Assembly: GCF_900110435.1 (NCBI RefSeq)
Contig: NZ_FODT01000005.1
Location: 310,001-374,000, forward strand
DNA: 64,000 nt
DNA from: Rhodopseudomonas pseudopalustris
Lineage (GTDB): Bacteria > Pseudomonadota > Alphaproteobacteria > Rhizobiales > Xanthobacteraceae
Direction of reading: 5' to 3'
Made by a program: the position numbers and the translations under genes. How positions within the stretch are numbered: the first letter of the stretch is position 1; the number at the start of each line of letters is the position of its first letter. A model generated the notes under the pieces. That model was not told the DNA's origin. It saw nothing but the letters and a program-made list of their open reading frames with translations, and made no database searches. Below are positions 9,984-21,737 of this stretch, piece after piece.

Positions 9984-10823
9984 CTAGGCGTCGTCGTGAT
10001 CGTGGTCGTCGCTGCTGCGCGCGCCGTCGGCCGCCATGCACAGGGGGCGGCGACGCTTGCGGCTCTGGCCGTCGTCGATGAAGGCGATGATCTCGGCGAT
10101 GGCCGGGTCTTCGGACGCGCGCGGACGCACCCGCTCAAGCCGTTCGACGAACAGCCCCGGGCTGTAGAACAGATCGCTGAAGAACGAGCGAACAACGGAC
10201 AGCCGCTCCCTGGTGAATTTACGCCGGCGCATCCCGACGATATTCAACCCGGAGAGCCGCGCATAGATGCCGCTGGCGAGGGCGTAGGGAATGACATCGT
10301 CGCGCAGCCCGCTCATACCGCCGATCATCACCTGGGGACCGACCCGGGTGAATTGCTGCAGCACCGTCATGCCGCCGATAAAGGTGTAGTCGCCGATCTC
10401 GCAATGACCGCCGAGCGTCGCCATGTTGGCGAAGATCACGTCGTCACCGACGATGCAGTCGTGACCGACATGACTCGCCGCCATGAAGAAGCCGCGGTCG
10501 CCGACCCGGGTCACCCCGCCGCCGCCGACCGTGCCTGTATTCATCGTCACGTTCTCGCGGATCACGCAGGCGCTGCCGATTAGGAGCTTCGTCGGCTCGC
10601 CTTTGTATCCCGTCGACTGCGGCGCGCCGCCCAGCGACGCGAACGGGTGGATCGTACAATTGTCGCCGATCGTGGTGTGACCGGTCACGCTGACATGGCC
10701 GACCAGCCTCGACCCCGCACCGATGCTGACGTTCGAACCAATCACGCAATACGGCCCGATCGACACGTCGTCGCCGATCACGGCGCCGTCTTCAATTCGC
10801 GCGGTTGGGTCGATACTGCTCAT
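9984..10823 (-). CDS. lpxA: Acyl-ACP--UDP-N-acetylglucosamine O-acyltransferase
   Basis: First enzyme of lipid A synthesis, transferring a 3-hydroxyacyl chain to UDP-GlcNAc. The N-terminal two thirds are left-handed parallel beta-helix hexapeptide repeats (pattern IxDxxxIGxxxxIG). The catalytic His lies in the ASHVGHDCIVGD segment and the helical C-terminal domain is marked by GLNIVGMRRRKFTRERL. 279 residues is slightly longer than E. coli LpxA because of an Arg/His/Asp-rich tail of about 15 residues (SSDDHDHDDA). It starts 10 bp after fabZ. Confidence 0.96.
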   Translation of the reverse strand: MSSIDPTARIEDGAVIGDDVSIGPYCVIGSNVSIGAGSRLVGHVSVTGHTTIGDNCTIHPFASLGGAPQSTGYKGEPTKLLIGSACVIRENVTMNTGTVGGGGVTRVGDRGFFMAASHVGHDCIVGDDVIFANMATLGGHCEIGDYTFIGGMTVLQQFTRVGPQVMIGGMSGLRDDVIPYALASGIYARLSGLNIVGMRRRKFTRERLSVVRSFFSDLFYSPGLFVERLERVRPRASEDPAIAEIIAFIDDGQSRKRRRPLCMAADGARSSDDHDHDDA

Positions 10824-10833
10824 GAAATGGCGA

Positions 10834-11289
10834 TCAATCCGTCAGCATCGCGCCGACGTCGGCTTCCGCAACGGTCTTTCCGTCGACGAGAGCGTCGCCG
10901 TGGAACCACCACATCGTCTTGCGGCGGCCGATACTCGTCATGTGATACTCGACGGTATCGCCCGGCAGCACCGGCTTGCGAAACTTGCATTTGTCGATGG
11001 TCAGGAAATACACCGCGCGCGGCTTCTCGGTGCCGGAGACCGACATGATTCCGATCACGCCAGCGGTTTGAGCCATCCCCTCGATCATCAGCACGCCGGG
11101 AAATACCGGCCGATCCGGGAAGTGTCCCTGAAACGCTGGCTCGTTGAATGTGACGTTCTTGACGCCAATGCCGCTGTAGTCCTCGCGGATGTTTCTGACG
11201 CGATCGATCAGCAGAAACGGAAAGCGGTGCGGGAGGGTCTTCAGGATGGTGTTGATATCTACATTCTCGAAACGTATCGGCGATTCCAT
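10834..11289 (-). CDS. fabZ: 3-hydroxyacyl-ACP dehydratase FabZ
   Basis: Dehydrates 3-hydroxyacyl-ACP in fatty acid elongation. In this cluster it competes with LpxA and LpxD for the same 3-hydroxyacyl-ACP pool. The hot-dog fold motifs are clear: [16 protein letters not shown] with the catalytic His, and [19 protein letters not shown] with the catalytic Glu. From the ATG at 11289 the protein has 151 residues. Its start codon shares one base with the lpxD stop (TGATG), so translation is probably coupled. The longer open frame upstream is lpxD coding sequence in another frame and is rejected. Confidence 0.96.
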   Translation of the reverse strand: MESPIRFENVDINTILKTLPHRFPFLLIDRVRNIREDYSGIGVKNVTFNEPAFQGHFPDRPVFPGVLMIEGMAQTAGVIGIMSVSGTEKPRAVYFLTIDKCKFRKPVLPGDTVEYHMTSIGRRKTMWWFHGDALVDGKTVAEADVGAMLTD

Positions 11290-12362
11290 CAGCCCCGTTC
11301 CCCATTTTTTCCGTCGTCGGACTTCGGCGCTGCACCGCTCCGCAGCAGACGCTCGACCGCAATGATCTCCCGGAACCACTGCTTGGTCGGCTTCGCGAAG
11401 AACCCGCCCCAGCGCTCGCCAGCCGGCACACTGTCCTTGACCGCGCTCATCGCGGTGATCTGCGCGCCATCGCCGATCGTAACGTGATTGTTGACGCCGA
11501 CCTTGGCGCCCAGCGCCACGTTGTCGCCCAGCGTCAGGCTGCCGGCAAGGCCGCATTGCGCCGCGATCACGCAATGTCGACCAATTGTTACGTTGTGGCC
11601 GACCTGGACCTGATTGTCGATCTTGGTGCCCTCGCCGATCACCGTATCGCGCAGGCCGCCCCGATCGACCGTGGTGCCGGAGCCGATCTCGACGTCGTTC
11701 TGGATGATCACCCGGCCGACCTGCGGCACCTTCTGATGGGTTTGGGCGAAGATGAAGCGGAACCCGTCTTGCCCGATGTGACAGCCGGGGTGAATCAGAA
11801 CGTTGTTGCCGATCAGCGCGAACTGGATCGTGGTGTTGGCGCCGACATTGCAGTCGCGACCGATCTTGACACCGCTCGCGATCACGCTGCCCGCGCCGAT
11901 CACACTGCCCGCGCCGATTTCGACCTCTGGACCAATTACAGCCAGCGGATCGACGATCACGCCGTCCTCGAGATGGGCCGTGGGATGAATCACCGCCGAC
12001 GGAGCGATGCCGGCGCTGCCGAAGCCCGACATCGGCCGCATCGCATCTTCGTGGATGTGCCGCGCATAGGTGACGAAAGCGCGGACCGGGCTTTTCACCC
12101 GCAGCACGGCCACATGTGACGGCACGCGGCCCTCATGCCGCTGCGTCACCAGGCAGGCACCAGCGCAGGTCTGCTCAAGTTCCGCAACGTAATTGAGGTT
12201 CTCGAAAAATCCGAGATGCATCGGCCCCGCCTCGTCGAGCGAGGCGATGCCGGTGATGACGCGGTCGCCCTGTGAAGGGTCGATCAGCTCTGCCTTCGTC
12301 AACGCGGCGATTTCAGCCAGCGTGGACGAAGGACGCGGTTTGAAGAACAAAGTCGAGGTCAT
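11289..12362 (-). CDS. lpxD: UDP-3-O-(3-hydroxyacyl)glucosamine N-acyltransferase
   Basis: Adds the second 3-hydroxyacyl chain to the glucosamine precursor of lipid A. The N-terminal uridine-binding domain (about residues 1-100) is followed by a long left-handed beta-helix of hexapeptide repeats. The catalytic His is in [18 protein letters not shown]-terminal helix closes the protein. The ATG at 12362 ([18 protein letters not shown]) gives 357 residues, normal for the family. An upstream in-frame Met would run into the end of bamA and is rejected. Gap to bamA is 28 bp; fabZ overlaps downstream. Confidence 0.95.
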   Translation of the reverse strand: MTSTLFFKPRPSSTLAEIAALTKAELIDPSQGDRVITGIASLDEAGPMHLGFFENLNYVAELEQTCAGACLVTQRHEGRVPSHVAVLRVKSPVRAFVTYARHIHEDAMRPMSGFGSAGIAPSAVIHPTAHLEDGVIVDPLAVIGPEVEIGAGSVIGAGSVIASGVKIGRDCNVGANTTIQFALIGNNVLIHPGCHIGQDGFRFIFAQTHQKVPQVGRVIIQNDVEIGSGTTVDRGGLRDTVIGEGTKIDNQVQVGHNVTIGRHCVIAAQCGLAGSLTLGDNVALGAKVGVNNHVTIGDGAQITAMSAVKDSVPAGERWGGFFAKPTKQWFREIIAVERLLRSGAAPKSDDGKNGERG

Positions 12363-12390
12363 CCTGCGTTCGCAGTCCCGACCGCGGGAC

Positions 12391-14943
12391 TTAGAACGTC
12401 GTCCCGCCGCCGAATTTGAATTCCTGGACGCGGTCGTACTTACCCTTGGTGATCGGGATAGCATAGTCGAACCGCAGCGGACCGAACGGCGAGGCCCAGA
12501 TCAGGCCGACACCGACCGAGGTGCGGACCAGATTGGTGTCGTCGTAGTTCAAGCCGGCGCACGAACCGATCGATGTCTCGGTCGCCCTCGAACAGCCCGC
12601 CCCGTTGACTTCGTTGGTGAGCGTCCACGACGTCGGGCCCTTGTAGTCGAACAGCGAACCGGCGTCGGCATAGACGGCGCCCTTGAGCCCGACTTCCTTC
12701 GGCAGGAACCAGAACGGCATCTGCATTTCGACCGATGCGCCCCAATAATTGGTGCCGCCCAGCGCGTCGCCGCCATAGCCGTAGAAGGCGTACTGGCCGA
12801 TGTCGCGCGGACCAATGCCGTTCGGCGCGAAGCCGCGGACCAGGTTCGGACCCATCTGGAAGTGATCGAGCATCCGGAGCTGGTTGTCGCCATAGCTGCT
12901 GAGGTTGCCGGCCTGCAGGCGGATGATGCCGACCACTTCCGAAACCAGCGGGGTGTAGTACTTCGCGTCGAACGCCGACTTGATGAACTTCACGTCGCCA
13001 CCGAGGCCCGCGAAATCCTGACGGAAGTCGACCAGCAAACCGTTGGTCGGGTTCCGGGTGTTGTCGAGCGTATTGTAGGTCAGCGTATAGCCGATCGACG
13101 AGGTCCAGTACGCGGCGTTGGAGAGGCCGATGCGGACCGGCAACGAGGCTTCGCCGTCAGCCAAACAGCCCAACCCGGGATTCCCGTTCGGATTGTTCGC
13201 GATGAAGTTCATGTACTGGGGCGTCGGATTGTAAAGCGGATTCGCAGTCCCATCGGCGAGGAACTGATTGTTGTTACAATTGTTCAGGTAGCCCGGCAGC
13301 GTGATCTCCTGCCGATACAGCGAATAGCGCAACTGCAGCGACAGGTCCTCACGCAGGGCGAAGCCGAGCCGCGGGCTGATGCCGAGCGTCTTGGTGCCGT
13401 ACGAGATGTAACGGTTGGCCAGCTGTTCCCGCTGATACAGGTCGAGACCGAGCGCGACGCGATAGTCGAGCAGATAGGGCTCGACGAACGACAGCGAATA
13501 GCCACGGGCATACTGGCCGTATTGCACGGTCGCCTTGGCGAACAGGCCGCGGCCGAGGAAGTTGCGCTCCGAGACGCTGACTTCGCCCAGCGCACCGTCG
13601 CTGGTCGAATAGCCGCCCGACACCGAGAAGTCGCCGGTCGATTTCTCTTCGAGGTTGACCACCAGGATCACGCGGTCGCTCGACGAGCCGGGCTCGGTGG
13701 TGATCTTCACCGATTTGAAGAAGTCGAGGTTCTTAAGCCGTCGCTCGGCACGATCGACTAGAGCGCGGTTGTAGGCATCGCCTTCGGACAGGTCGAACTC
13801 ACGCCGAATGACGTAGTCGCGGGTCCGGGTGTTACCCAGCAGATTGATGCGCTCGATATAGACCCGCGGCCCCTCTTCGATCGAAAACGCGATCGAAACT
13901 GTATGGGACTCGAAATTACGGTCGCCACGCGGCCGCACCGTCGCGAAAGCATAACCGCGACGCGACATCTCGATCTGCATTTCCTCGACGGACTTTTCGA
14001 GCGCCTCGGCGTTGTACAGCGAGCCGACACTCACGCGCGAATAGCTCCGCAGCGAATTGGCGTCGAAGTTCGGAATGGCCGAGTCGAACGTCACCGAAGA
14101 AACGCGATACTGCTGACCTTCCTCGATCTTGAAGGTCACCAGGAAGCCCTTGCGACCCGGATCGTATTCGGTCAGCGCGGCGACCACCTGCACGTCGGCA
14201 TAGCCGTTCTTCAGATAGAAGCGGCGAATGAGGTCGCGGTCGGCCTCGACCCGGTCCGGATCGTAGACGTCGCCCGAGCCGAGGAAGCTCAGCAGGTTGG
14301 ATTCGCGGGTCTTGATGACGTCCTTCAGCCGGTAGGACGAATACGCTTGATTTCCGATGAACTCGATCGACTTCACGCCCGTCTTGGCGCCCTCGTCGAC
14401 CACGAACACGAGGTCGATACGATTGTTCGGCTGCTCGATGATCTGCGGGTCGACGCGAACGTCGTAACGGCCCGACCGGCGGTAGATTTCGGCGATGCGC
14501 AGCGCATCGGACTGGACCATCGGACGCGACAGCGTGCCCCGCGGCTTCGACTGGATTTCAGCCGAAAGCTGCTCGTCCTTGATCTTCTTGTTGCCCTCGA
14601 ACGCGAGCCGGCCGATCACCGGATTCTCGACCACGCTGACAACCAGACGGCCACCGCCGCCCTGATTGATCCGGACGTCCTGGAACAGGCCGGTCTCGAT
14701 CAGCGCCTTGAGGCCATCGTCGATGCTGCCCTGGTCGAGCCGGCCACTGGGGCCCGGCTTGAAGTAGGAGCGAATGGTATCGGCTTCGACCCGGCGGTTG
14801 CCCTCGACCTGAATCGAGGAAGCAGACTGCGCGGCCGCAGGCGACGCCGTCAATACAGCGGTCGCCGTCGTGGCAACCGGTACGGCGAAAAACACCAGGG
14901 CGGCAAGAACTCCCCCCCGCAACACTCGCATTCCAGCATTCAT
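12391..14943 (-). CDS. bamA: Outer-membrane assembly factor BamA
   Basis: Central subunit of the BAM machinery that inserts beta-barrel proteins into the outer membrane. A signal peptide (hydrophobic core [18 protein letters not shown], cleavage near AAA-QSA) precedes five POTRA domains (about residues 45-420). A 16-strand barrel follows, ending in the expected C-terminal aromatic residue (FGGGTTF). A VRGF-type motif is seen ([17 protein letters not shown]). The ATG at 14943 is preferred because an AAGGGCG Shine-Dalgarno lies about 10 nt upstream; the protein then has 850 residues. It follows rseP and precedes lpxD, the standard alphaproteobacterial order. Confidence 0.96.
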   Translation of the reverse strand: MNAGMRVLRGGVLAALVFFAVPVATTATAVLTASPAAAQSASSIQVEGNRRVEADTIRSYFKPGPSGRLDQGSIDDGLKALIETGLFQDVRINQGGGGRLVVSVVENPVIGRLAFEGNKKIKDEQLSAEIQSKPRGTLSRPMVQSDALRIAEIYRRSGRYDVRVDPQIIEQPNNRIDLVFVVDEGAKTGVKSIEFIGNQAYSSYRLKDVIKTRESNLLSFLGSGDVYDPDRVEADRDLIRRFYLKNGYADVQVVAALTEYDPGRKGFLVTFKIEEGQQYRVSSVTFDSAIPNFDANSLRSYSRVSVGSLYNAEALEKSVEEMQIEMSRRGYAFATVRPRGDRNFESHTVSIAFSIEEGPRVYIERINLLGNTRTRDYVIRREFDLSEGDAYNRALVDRAERRLKNLDFFKSVKITTEPGSSSDRVILVVNLEEKSTGDFSVSGGYSTSDGALGEVSVSERNFLGRGLFAKATVQYGQYARGYSLSFVEPYLLDYRVALGLDLYQREQLANRYISYGTKTLGISPRLGFALREDLSLQLRYSLYRQEITLPGYLNNCNNNQFLADGTANPLYNPTPQYMNFIANNPNGNPGLGCLADGEASLPVRIGLSNAAYWTSSIGYTLTYNTLDNTRNPTNGLLVDFRQDFAGLGGDVKFIKSAFDAKYYTPLVSEVVGIIRLQAGNLSSYGDNQLRMLDHFQMGPNLVRGFAPNGIGPRDIGQYAFYGYGGDALGGTNYWGASVEMQMPFWFLPKEVGLKGAVYADAGSLFDYKGPTSWTLTNEVNGAGCSRATETSIGSCAGLNYDDTNLVRTSVGVGLIWASPFGPLRFDYAIPITKGKYDRVQEFKFGGGTTF

Positions 14944-15111
14944 GCGCAACGCGCCCTTGTCATTCCATTGCCGACGCGCAGCCCCCGCGCCGGCAGAATC
15001 CCCAACTTGCCTTGCTTGTAGACAATTTTGCCAACGGGGCAAACGTCCTTTCGCACTGCGATTTCATTTTCATTCCAACACGTTGCCCATCGGCCACGAT
15101 CGGGTCCCGCG

Positions 15112-16263
15112 TTACGACGACGCCAGGTGAAGAATGTCGTTGTAGGTCGCGAAAACCATCAACATCAGCACCAATCCCAGCCCGATCCGGAAGCCCATTT
15201 CCTGAGCCCGCTCGGACAACGGACGTCCGCGAACGGCCTCGATCGCATAGAACATCAGGTGGCCGCCATCGAGCAACGGAACCGGAAACAGGTTGAGAAG
15301 ACCGATCGAGATCGACAGCACCGCAGCCAGATGGAGCAGCGGCGTAAAGCCGATGGTCGCGACCTGTCCAGAGATCTGGGCGATTCGCAACGGACCGCCG
15401 AGTTGGTCGGCCGCCTCGCGGCCGGCGAACAGGCCGCCGATATAGGAGAAGGTCCGGTCGACGACGAACCAGGTCTCCTTGATTCCCATCCAGACCGCGA
15501 CGGCCGGGTTGACCCGCTCGGTCGTGGCCTCGTTTGCGGTCGTGGAGCGGCTGATGCCGAGGATGCCGAGGCGCTGGACGTTGCCGAACCGGTCCTTGAT
15601 CTCGCGCAGCTCCGGCGTCGCCTTCAGATCGATGGTCGAGCTGCCGCGCTGGACCGTGAATTTCATCTCCCGGCCGGCGTCGCCGCCGACCTTGCGCTGC
15701 ATGTCGAGAAAGCTGTGAATCGGGCTGCCGTCGATCGCCAGAATCACGTCGCCGGCCTGGAAGCCGCCCGCCTCCGCGGCGCTGCCCGGCTGGATGGCAT
15801 CGACCCGAGCCGAGGTGCTCGGCACGCCGAACACCGCGAACAGGAAGGTGAACAGCACGATTGCAAGGATGAAATTGGCCAGCGGCCCGGCGACGACGAT
15901 CGCCGCACGCGGACCGACGCCCTTGTGATGGAAGCTGACCGAGCGCTCGTCCGCGCTCATTTTCGACAGAGAATCGTTCGACGGCGTACTGGCCTCGCTG
16001 TCATCGCCGAAGAATTTAACGTAGCCGCCGAGCGGAATCGCCGAGAGCTTCCAGCGCGTGCCGTGACGGTCGTTGAAGCCCGCGATCTCCGGACCGAAGC
16101 CGAGCGAAAACGTCAGCACCTTCACGCCGTTCCAGCGCGCCACCAGAAAATGGCCGAGCTCATGGAAGAACACGACGATCGTCAGAACGAACAAAAAGGG
16201 CACCACGTAACCCACGATTCCGTGGCTCAACGTGCTGAACCCATTCATAAAAATATCGGCCAT
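15112..16263 (-). CDS. rseP: RIP zinc metalloprotease RseP (M50 family)
   Basis: Intramembrane site-2 protease that cleaves membrane-anchored anti-sigma factors and remnant signal peptides. The zinc motif HELGH is at about residues 34-38 within the first transmembrane helix. A PDZ domain (about residues 130-210, GSAAEAGGFQAGDVILAIDG) follows, and the second catalytic motif NLFPVPLLDGGHL lies near the C-terminus. 383 residues and a single clear PDZ domain are normal for alphaproteobacteria. It lies between dxr (44 bp) and bamA, linking envelope stress sensing to outer-membrane assembly. Confidence 0.95.
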   Translation of the reverse strand: MADIFMNGFSTLSHGIVGYVVPFLFVLTIVVFFHELGHFLVARWNGVKVLTFSLGFGPEIAGFNDRHGTRWKLSAIPLGGYVKFFGDDSEASTPSNDSLSKMSADERSVSFHHKGVGPRAAIVVAGPLANFILAIVLFTFLFAVFGVPSTSARVDAIQPGSAAEAGGFQAGDVILAIDGSPIHSFLDMQRKVGGDAGREMKFTVQRGSSTIDLKATPELREIKDRFGNVQRLGILGISRSTTANEATTERVNPAVAVWMGIKETWFVVDRTFSYIGGLFAGREAADQLGGPLRIAQISGQVATIGFTPLLHLAAVLSISIGLLNLFPVPLLDGGHLMFYAIEAVRGRPLSERAQEMGFRIGLGLVLMLMVFATYNDILHLASS

Positions 16264-16307
16264 CCCATTCCTCTCAAGCAGAACCGACGGCCCTGTTCCC
16301 CAAACCT

Positions 16308-17531
16308 CTAGGATGCCTTTGCGGCAATTTGAGGCAATAGGGTGGCAGCCATTTTTCGCGCGTTATGGTCAACGGCGATGGCGTCGTCGGCGCTGCTGAG
16401 CGGCGCCAGATTGCCGGCCCGGACCCACCCGTTGAGAGTGTCCTCGACCAGCCGGGCGATTGCTCCAAACCGGATTTTCTGGGCGATGAAGGCCGCGACC
16501 GCCATCTCGTTCGCCGCATTGTAGACCGTGGTGGCTCCGTTGCCGGTCCGAAGCGCATCGTAAGCCAGCCGCAGCCCCGGGAAACGGACGAAGTCCGGCG
16601 CCTCGAAGGTGAGCTGGCCGATCTTGGCAAGGTCGAGTCTGGCCGCGCGGCCGGCGATCCGGTCCGGCCAGCCCAGACAATGCGCGATCGGGATCCGCAT
16701 GTCCGGCGCGCCGAGTTGCGCCACCACGGAATGATCCGCAAACTCGACCAGGCCATGAACGATCGACTGCGGGTGCACCAGCACGTCGATCTCATCGGGC
16801 GACAGCGCGAACAGATACGACGCCTCGATCACCTCGAGGCCCTTATTCATCATCGAGGCCGAGTCGATCGTGATCTTCTGGCCCATGCTCCAGTTCGGAT
16901 GCTTGAGCGCCTGCGCCAGCGTCGCCTGTTCGATATCAGCGGCGGCCCAGGTCCGGAACGGCCCGCCGGAGGCAGTGATGATGACGCGGGTGAGTTCGTG
17001 GCGGTTGCCCGAGGCCAGCGCCTGGAACAGCGCGTTGTGCTCGGAATCGGCCGGCAGGATCCGCGCGCCCGCCGCGACCGCCCGGCTCATGAAGAAGTCG
17101 CCGGCGCAGACCAGACACTCCTTGTTGGCCAGCGCGACGGTGGCGCCACGGTCGACCGCTGCCAAGGCAGGTTTGAGACCGGCCGCGCCGCTGATCGCCG
17201 CCATCACCCAATCGGCCGGCCGCGAAGCTGCCTCGATGACCGCGCTCTCGCCAGCCCCGCAGGCGATCTCGGTGCCGGCCAGCGCGGCGCGCAATTCGCC
17301 GAGCCGGGCCGGATCGGCCACCGCGACGAATTTGGCGCTGAACTCCTTCGCCAGCTTTGCAAGGCCGGCGACATTCGCGTTGCCGGTCAGCGACTCGACC
17401 CGATACTTCTCGGGCGCAGCGCGCAGCAGGTCCATCGTGCTGTCGCCGATCGAGCCGGTGGCGCCGAGAACGCTGATGGTGCGCACGCCAGCATGGGCGG
17501 CGCCGTCATTCTTCAAAGGGACTGCACTCAT
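16308..17531 (-). CDS. dxr: 1-deoxy-D-xylulose-5-phosphate reductoisomerase
   Basis: Second enzyme of the MEP isoprenoid pathway, converting DXP to MEP with NADPH. The N-terminal Rossmann motif [37 protein letters not shown] and the flexible-loop region around ITASGGPFR are all present. The ATG at 17531 (MSAVPLKND) gives 407 residues and lies 4 bp beyond the cdsA stop. An alternative start 48 nt upstream would overlap cdsA and is less likely. Its product feeds UppS upstream in the same gene run. Confidence 0.96.
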   Translation of the reverse strand: MSAVPLKNDGAAHAGVRTISVLGATGSIGDSTMDLLRAAPEKYRVESLTGNANVAGLAKLAKEFSAKFVAVADPARLGELRAALAGTEIACGAGESAVIEAASRPADWVMAAISGAAGLKPALAAVDRGATVALANKECLVCAGDFFMSRAVAAGARILPADSEHNALFQALASGNRHELTRVIITASGGPFRTWAAADIEQATLAQALKHPNWSMGQKITIDSASMMNKGLEVIEASYLFALSPDEIDVLVHPQSIVHGLVEFADHSVVAQLGAPDMRIPIAHCLGWPDRIAGRAARLDLAKIGQLTFEAPDFVRFPGLRLAYDALRTGNGATTVYNAANEMAVAAFIAQKIRFGAIARLVEDTLNGWVRAGNLAPLSSADDAIAVDHNARKMAATLLPQIAAKAS

Positions 17532-17535
17532 CGGA

Positions 17536-18393
17536 TCACCACACCATAAGACCGCGACCAATACCATCCAGCGATCCACGCGTCAGCCCGATCAGGACGG
17601 CAAGCGCAACGGCCGCGACATAACCGTCGAGCCGGTCGAGCAAGCCGCCATGGCCGGGGATGATGTGGCTGGAATCCTTCACGCCGAACCGGCGTTTCAC
17701 CGCCGATTCGAACAGGTCGCCAAGTTGCGAAACCGTTGAAAGAACTGCCGCAAGCATCAGCAGCGGAAGCACTTTTCCAAATCCGGCCAGCGCGAATCCG
17801 AGCCCCACCAGCAGGCTCAGGACCAGCCCGCCGATCGCGCCGGCCCAGGTCTTTTTCGGGCTCACACGGGGCCAGAGTTTCGGGCCGCCGATACTGCGGC
17901 CGGCAAAATAGCCGCCGATATCGGAGCCCCAGACAATCAGCAGAACCAGCACAAGCGCGGTAAATCCGTACTCAGGGTCGAGCCTGATCAGAATGGAGGC
18001 GATCAGCGCCGTCGCTGCGTAGCCGAGCCCGGAGGTGGTCCAGCGCCGCGGCTGATCGCCGAGCACCGCAAGCCCGCCGACGCCGAGCGCGGCCGCCAGC
18101 ATTGCCGGCCCGGTCTTGTCGAACATCAGCCCGATTCCGCAAACCAGCAGCGTCAGGCAGCCGATCACCAGCACGCGGAAGTCCCGCGCCGCGCCGACAA
18201 TCGACAGCCATTCCAGGAACAGACCGATCGCGACGGCGGTGCCGAGCGCGGCCCAGGCCCAGCCGCCGACATAAGCGATCGCGATCGCCGTCGGCGCCAG
18301 AACGAGTGCTGCGGCGACTCGCAGCAAGAAATTCCGGGAGCCCTGCTCGGCTACCGGCGCTGGCGCCGCCTTGTCCTGGCTCACGCGTGTCAC
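17536..18393 (-). CDS. cdsA: Phosphatidate cytidylyltransferase
   Basis: Integral membrane enzyme making CDP-diacylglycerol from phosphatidic acid and CTP, the branch point of phospholipid synthesis. The CdsA signature is complete near the C-terminus ([13 protein letters not shown] followed by [12 protein letters not shown]). About eight hydrophobic segments precede it. 285 residues is normal. Its start overlaps the uppS stop by 4 nt, and dxr follows 4 bp after its own stop, so the three genes are almost certainly co-transcribed. Confidence 0.95.
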   Translation of the reverse strand: MTRVSQDKAAPAPVAEQGSRNFLLRVAAALVLAPTAIAIAYVGGWAWAALGTAVAIGLFLEWLSIVGAARDFRVLVIGCLTLLVCGIGLMFDKTGPAMLAAALGVGGLAVLGDQPRRWTTSGLGYAATALIASILIRLDPEYGFTALVLVLLIVWGSDIGGYFAGRSIGGPKLWPRVSPKKTWAGAIGGLVLSLLVGLGFALAGFGKVLPLLMLAAVLSTVSQLGDLFESAVKRRFGVKDSSHIIPGHGGLLDRLDGYVAAVALAVLIGLTRGSLDGIGRGLMVW

Positions 18394-19148
18394 GATCCTG
18401 TTTTTGCGGCCAAGCCGCCGAAACGGCGCTCGCGCCGGGCATATTCGGCGATCGCGCCTTCCAGCGCGGCCTTGTCGAAGTCCGGCCAGTGGATCGGCAC
18501 GAACACCAGTTCACTGTACGCCGCCTGCCACATCAGGAAATTCGACAATCGTTGCTCTCCGCTGGTGCGGATGATCAGGTCGGGATCGGGAATGTCGGGG
18601 GCGTCAAGGTAGCGGCCGAGCGTCTCGATATCGATGGTCGCCGGATCACGCTTGCCTTCGGCAACCTCGCGCGCCAGCCGCTGCGCGGCGTTGGCGATCT
18701 CCTGCCGCGAGCCGTAATTGAAAGCGACCACCAGATTGAGCTTGGTGTTGTTCTGGGTCAGTTCCTGGGCCTCGTCGAGCATCGCGCACAGGTCCCGGTC
18801 CAGACGGTCGCGCTCCCCGATCACCCGAACACGCACGCCATCGCGGTGCAGCGATGCCAGATCGTTCCGGATGAACCGGCGCAGCAGCCCGAACAGATCC
18901 CCGATCTCAGTGGCTGGCCGAGCCCAGTTCTCCGAACTGAACGAAAAGATGGTGAGGTACTGGATGCCGATTTCATTCGCCGCCCGGACGACGCGGCGCA
19001 GCGCCTCGACGCCGCGGCGGTGACCTTCGGCGCGTGGCAGGCCGCGCGCTGCGGCCCAGCGGCCGTTGCCGTCCATGATGATGGCGACATGCGCAGGTAT
19101 GACGGGAGGATCCGATCGGTCGGTCGCGGTGGCGGCAGCTTTCGACAT
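18390..19148 (-). CDS. uppS: Undecaprenyl pyrophosphate synthase
   Basis: Cis-prenyltransferase elongating farnesyl-PP to the C55 lipid carrier used for peptidoglycan and other cell-wall polymers. Family motifs are plain: [13 protein letters not shown] with the catalytic Asp, [22 protein letters not shown] and [19 protein letters not shown]. 252 residues is normal. It is the first gene of the tightly packed uppS-cdsA-dxr group, after a 257-bp gap from frr in which no gene is seen. Confidence 0.97.
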   Translation of the reverse strand: MSKAAATATDRSDPPVIPAHVAIIMDGNGRWAAARGLPRAEGHRRGVEALRRVVRAANEIGIQYLTIFSFSSENWARPATEIGDLFGLLRRFIRNDLASLHRDGVRVRVIGERDRLDRDLCAMLDEAQELTQNNTKLNLVVAFNYGSRQEIANAAQRLAREVAEGKRDPATIDIETLGRYLDAPDIPDPDLIIRTSGEQRLSNFLMWQAAYSELVFVPIHWPDFDKAALEGAIAEYARRERRFGGLAAKTGS

Positions 19149-19405
19149 AGGTCAATTCCCGAAGCGTCATCCCGCGAAGAAGTACCCGTTCGCCGCCAGA
19201 AATTCTTCCAGATCAATAAGTTATAGCGGCCTCAATCACAAGACTCGATGCCGCCGTCATCGCACTAGGCCTGATTCTCGCGCATTAGCGAATGCCTCGC
19301 TGGGGCAGCGATCGCAGCAAAGGCACGTCCCGGACATCCGACCGCCGCCCAGCCCCGTGGCATGTTCGCTTCCTGCGCCGGCCGGATCAGCACCGAAGCA
19401 GAAAG

Positions 19406-19969
19406 CTAGACGGTCAGGATTTCTTTTTCCTTGTTTGCGAGCAACTGATCAATCTCGGAAATTGTGGCGTCGGTGGCCTTCTGCACTTCATGGTCGAGAC
19501 GCTTCTGATCGTCCTCGGAAATTTCGTGCGCCTTCTCGAGCTTCTTGATGATGTCGAGCCCGTCGCGGCGGACGTGACGGACCGCGACGCGCGCGGCTTC
19601 GGCATATTTGTGCGCGACTTTCACCAGCTCCTTGCGGCGGTCCTGGTTCAGTTCGGGAATCCGCAGCCGCAGCACCTGCCCTTCGGTCGCGGGGCTGAGG
19701 CCGAGGTTGGAATCGACGATCGCTTTTTCGACCGCCTTGACCATCGACTTGTCCCACACTTGAACCGACAGCAATCGCGGCTCCGGCACCGAGACGGTGG
19801 CGACCTGATTGAGCGGCATGTGGGTGCCATAGGCATCGACCTGAACCGGCTCGAGCATCGAAGCCGAGGCGCGGCCGGTGCGCAGACCGCCGAGTTCGTG
19901 CTGCAAAGCCTGGGACGCGCCGTGCATCCGGCGCTTCACTTCATTGATATCGAATTTTTCGGACTGCAT
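19406..19969 (-). CDS. frr: Ribosome recycling factor
   Basis: Splits post-termination ribosomes together with EF-G. The 187-residue sequence is a typical RRF: an N-terminal helix with [25 protein letters not shown], the beta domain ([24 protein letters not shown]) and the long C-terminal helices ([26 protein letters not shown]). The ATG at 19969 is chosen because AAGGAG lies 9-14 nt upstream. An in-frame GTG at 19978 overlaps that ribosome binding site and is unlikely. It follows pyrH by 52 bp. Confidence 0.96.
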   Translation of the reverse strand: MQSEKFDINEVKRRMHGASQALQHELGGLRTGRASASMLEPVQVDAYGTHMPLNQVATVSVPEPRLLSVQVWDKSMVKAVEKAIVDSNLGLSPATEGQVLRLRIPELNQDRRKELVKVAHKYAEAARVAVRHVRRDGLDIIKKLEKAHEISEDDQKRLDHEVQKATDATISEIDQLLANKEKEILTV

Positions 19970-20021
19970 GCCAGTCACTCCTTCCAGAATTTCAATCCAT
20001 CATCGCCATGGCGGCCGCGTA

Positions 20022-20738
20022 TCAGCCAGCCACGACAGTGGCCCTGCCCGCGCCGCCCAGCACGGTCCCGATCGAACCCGGCTCGGCGATGGAGAACACG
20101 ATGATAGGCAGCGAGGTTTCGCGGGCAAGCGCGAAAGCAGTCGCATCCATGACCTTGTAGCCGCCGGCGAGCGCTTCCGAATGTGTCAGCCGCTCGAAAC
20201 GCGTCGCCTTCGGATCGCGCTTCGGATCGGCGCTATAGACCCCATCGACATTGGTCGCTTTCAGCACCGCGTCGGCGCCGATCTCGGCGGCGCGCAGGAC
20301 AGCGGTAGTGTCGGTGGTGAAGAACGGATTGCCGGTGCCGCCGGCGAGCAGCGCAATGCCGCCCTCGCCCAGCGTCTGCTGCGCGGCTGCGCGGGTGTAG
20401 AGCTCGCAGACCTGCGGCATCACGAAGGATGACAGCGTCCGCGCTTTCTGGCCGTGGCGCTGCAGCGCCTCGCCGAGCGCAAGACAGTTCATCACCGTCG
20501 CCAGCATCCCCATGGTGTCGCCGGTCGGTCGCGACACGCCCCGCGCGGAGACTTCGACGCCGCGGAAGATATTGCCGCCGCCGACCACGACAGCGATCTC
20601 GACGCCGAGACCGCGCGCCGCGATCAAATCGCCGGCGACGCGATCGATGGTGGACTGATCGATGCCGTAGCTTTGGGGACCGGCGAAATACTCGCCCGAT
20701 AACTTGACGACCACACGACGATAGATCGGCTCACCCAT
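20022..20738 (-). CDS. pyrH: UMP kinase
   Basis: Amino acid kinase-fold enzyme phosphorylating UMP to UDP, a hexamer in bacteria. The N-terminal [14 protein letters not shown], the nucleotide-binding [13 protein letters not shown] and the [20 protein letters not shown] region are diagnostic. 238 residues is normal. It sits in the conserved rpsB-tsf-pyrH-frr order. A GC-rich hairpin in the tsf-pyrH gap (20769-20791) may reduce read-through from the highly expressed rpsB-tsf pair. Confidence 0.97.
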   Translation of the reverse strand: MGEPIYRRVVVKLSGEYFAGPQSYGIDQSTIDRVAGDLIAARGLGVEIAVVVGGGNIFRGVEVSARGVSRPTGDTMGMLATVMNCLALGEALQRHGQKARTLSSFVMPQVCELYTRAAAQQTLGEGGIALLAGGTGNPFFTTDTTAVLRAAEIGADAVLKATNVDGVYSADPKRDPKATRFERLTHSEALAGGYKVMDATAFALARETSLPIIVFSIAEPGSIGTVLGGAGRATVVAG

Positions 20739-20768
20739 GATGCGGTCGCGCCCCTCGGTGGGTTTAAG

Positions 20769-20791
20769 CTCCCGGCCCGAGCGGCCGGGAG
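20769..20791 (-). terminator. Hairpin between tsf and pyrH, probable terminator or attenuator
   Basis: Perfect 9-bp GC-rich stem with a 5-nt loop lies 19 nt past the tsf stop. On the minus strand it is followed by GCTTAAACC, which has only a weak T tract, so partial termination is more likely than full. Confidence 0.5.
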
Positions 20792-20810
20792 TACGTCATA
20801 TCGAAAGCGA

Positions 20811-21737
20811 TTACTTCTGACCGCTGGCCGCCGCGACTTCCGCCGCGAAGTCCGACGTCTGCTTCTCGATGCCTTCGCCGAGCGCGTAGCGGAAGAAGCC
20901 GGTGATCTTGATCGGCGCGCCGACCTTGCCCTCGGCATCCTTCACCGCCTGGCCGACGGCCTTGCCCTTTTCGTCGTGGATGTAGGCCTGCTCGAGCAGG
21001 CAGACTTCCTTGTAGTAGGTCTTCAGGCCGTTCTCGACGATCTTCTCGATCATGTTCTCGGGCTTGCCCTGCTGACGATACTTGTCGGCCATCACCTCGC
21101 GCTCGCGGCGGACGACCTCCGGGTCGAGCCCGGCCGGATCGAGCGCCTGCGGATTGGTGGCGGCGATGTGCATCGCGAGCTGACGGCCGAGCACGCCGAG
21201 TTCGTCGGCCTTTCCGGTCGATTCGAGCGCGACGATCACGCCCATCTTGCCGGCGCCGTCGATCACCGCGTTGTGGATGTAGCTCGCCACGACGCCCTGA
21301 GTGACTTCCAGCGCGGCGGCGCGGCGCAGCGTCATGTTCTCGCCGATGGTGGCGATCGCATCCGAGATCGCACCGGCGACCGTCGAGGAGCCGACCGGCG
21401 CGGCGTTGATCTTGTCGACGTCGGCGCCGACCTTGAGCGCGACCTGGGCGATCATCTTGACGAGGCCCTGGAACTGCTCGTTGCGCGCGACGAAGTCGGT
21501 CTCGGAATTGACCTCGATCACGACGCCCTTGGTGCCGTCGGTCAGCGCGCCGATCAGGCCTTCGGCAGCGACGCGGCCGGCCTTCTTGGCGGCCTTCGAC
21601 AGGCCCTTCTTGCGCAACCAGTCGACCGCGGCTTCCATGTTGCCGTCGTTCTCGGCCAGCGCCTGCTTGCAGTCCATCATGCCGACGCCAGTGGTCTCAC
21701 GCAGCTCCTTGACCATCGCTGCAGTAATCGTTGCCAT
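20811..21737 (-). CDS. tsf: Elongation factor Ts
   Basis: Nucleotide exchange factor for EF-Tu. The N-terminal UBA-like domain ([19 protein letters not shown]) and the signature [15 protein letters not shown] are visible, followed by the dimerisation/core domains. The ATG at 21737 ([12 protein letters not shown]) gives 308 residues, typical of alphaproteobacteria. A 10-codon upstream in-frame extension does not resemble the family. It lies 184 bp after rpsB, with a strong hairpin in between. Confidence 0.96.
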   Translation of the reverse strand: MATITAAMVKELRETTGVGMMDCKQALAENDGNMEAAVDWLRKKGLSKAAKKAGRVAAEGLIGALTDGTKGVVIEVNSETDFVARNEQFQGLVKMIAQVALKVGADVDKINAAPVGSSTVAGAISDAIATIGENMTLRRAAALEVTQGVVASYIHNAVIDGAGKMGVIVALESTGKADELGVLGRQLAMHIAATNPQALDPAGLDPEVVRREREVMADKYRQQGKPENMIEKIVENGLKTYYKEVCLLEQAYIHDEKGKAVGQAVKDAEGKVGAPIKITGFFRYALGEGIEKQTSDFAAEVAAASGQK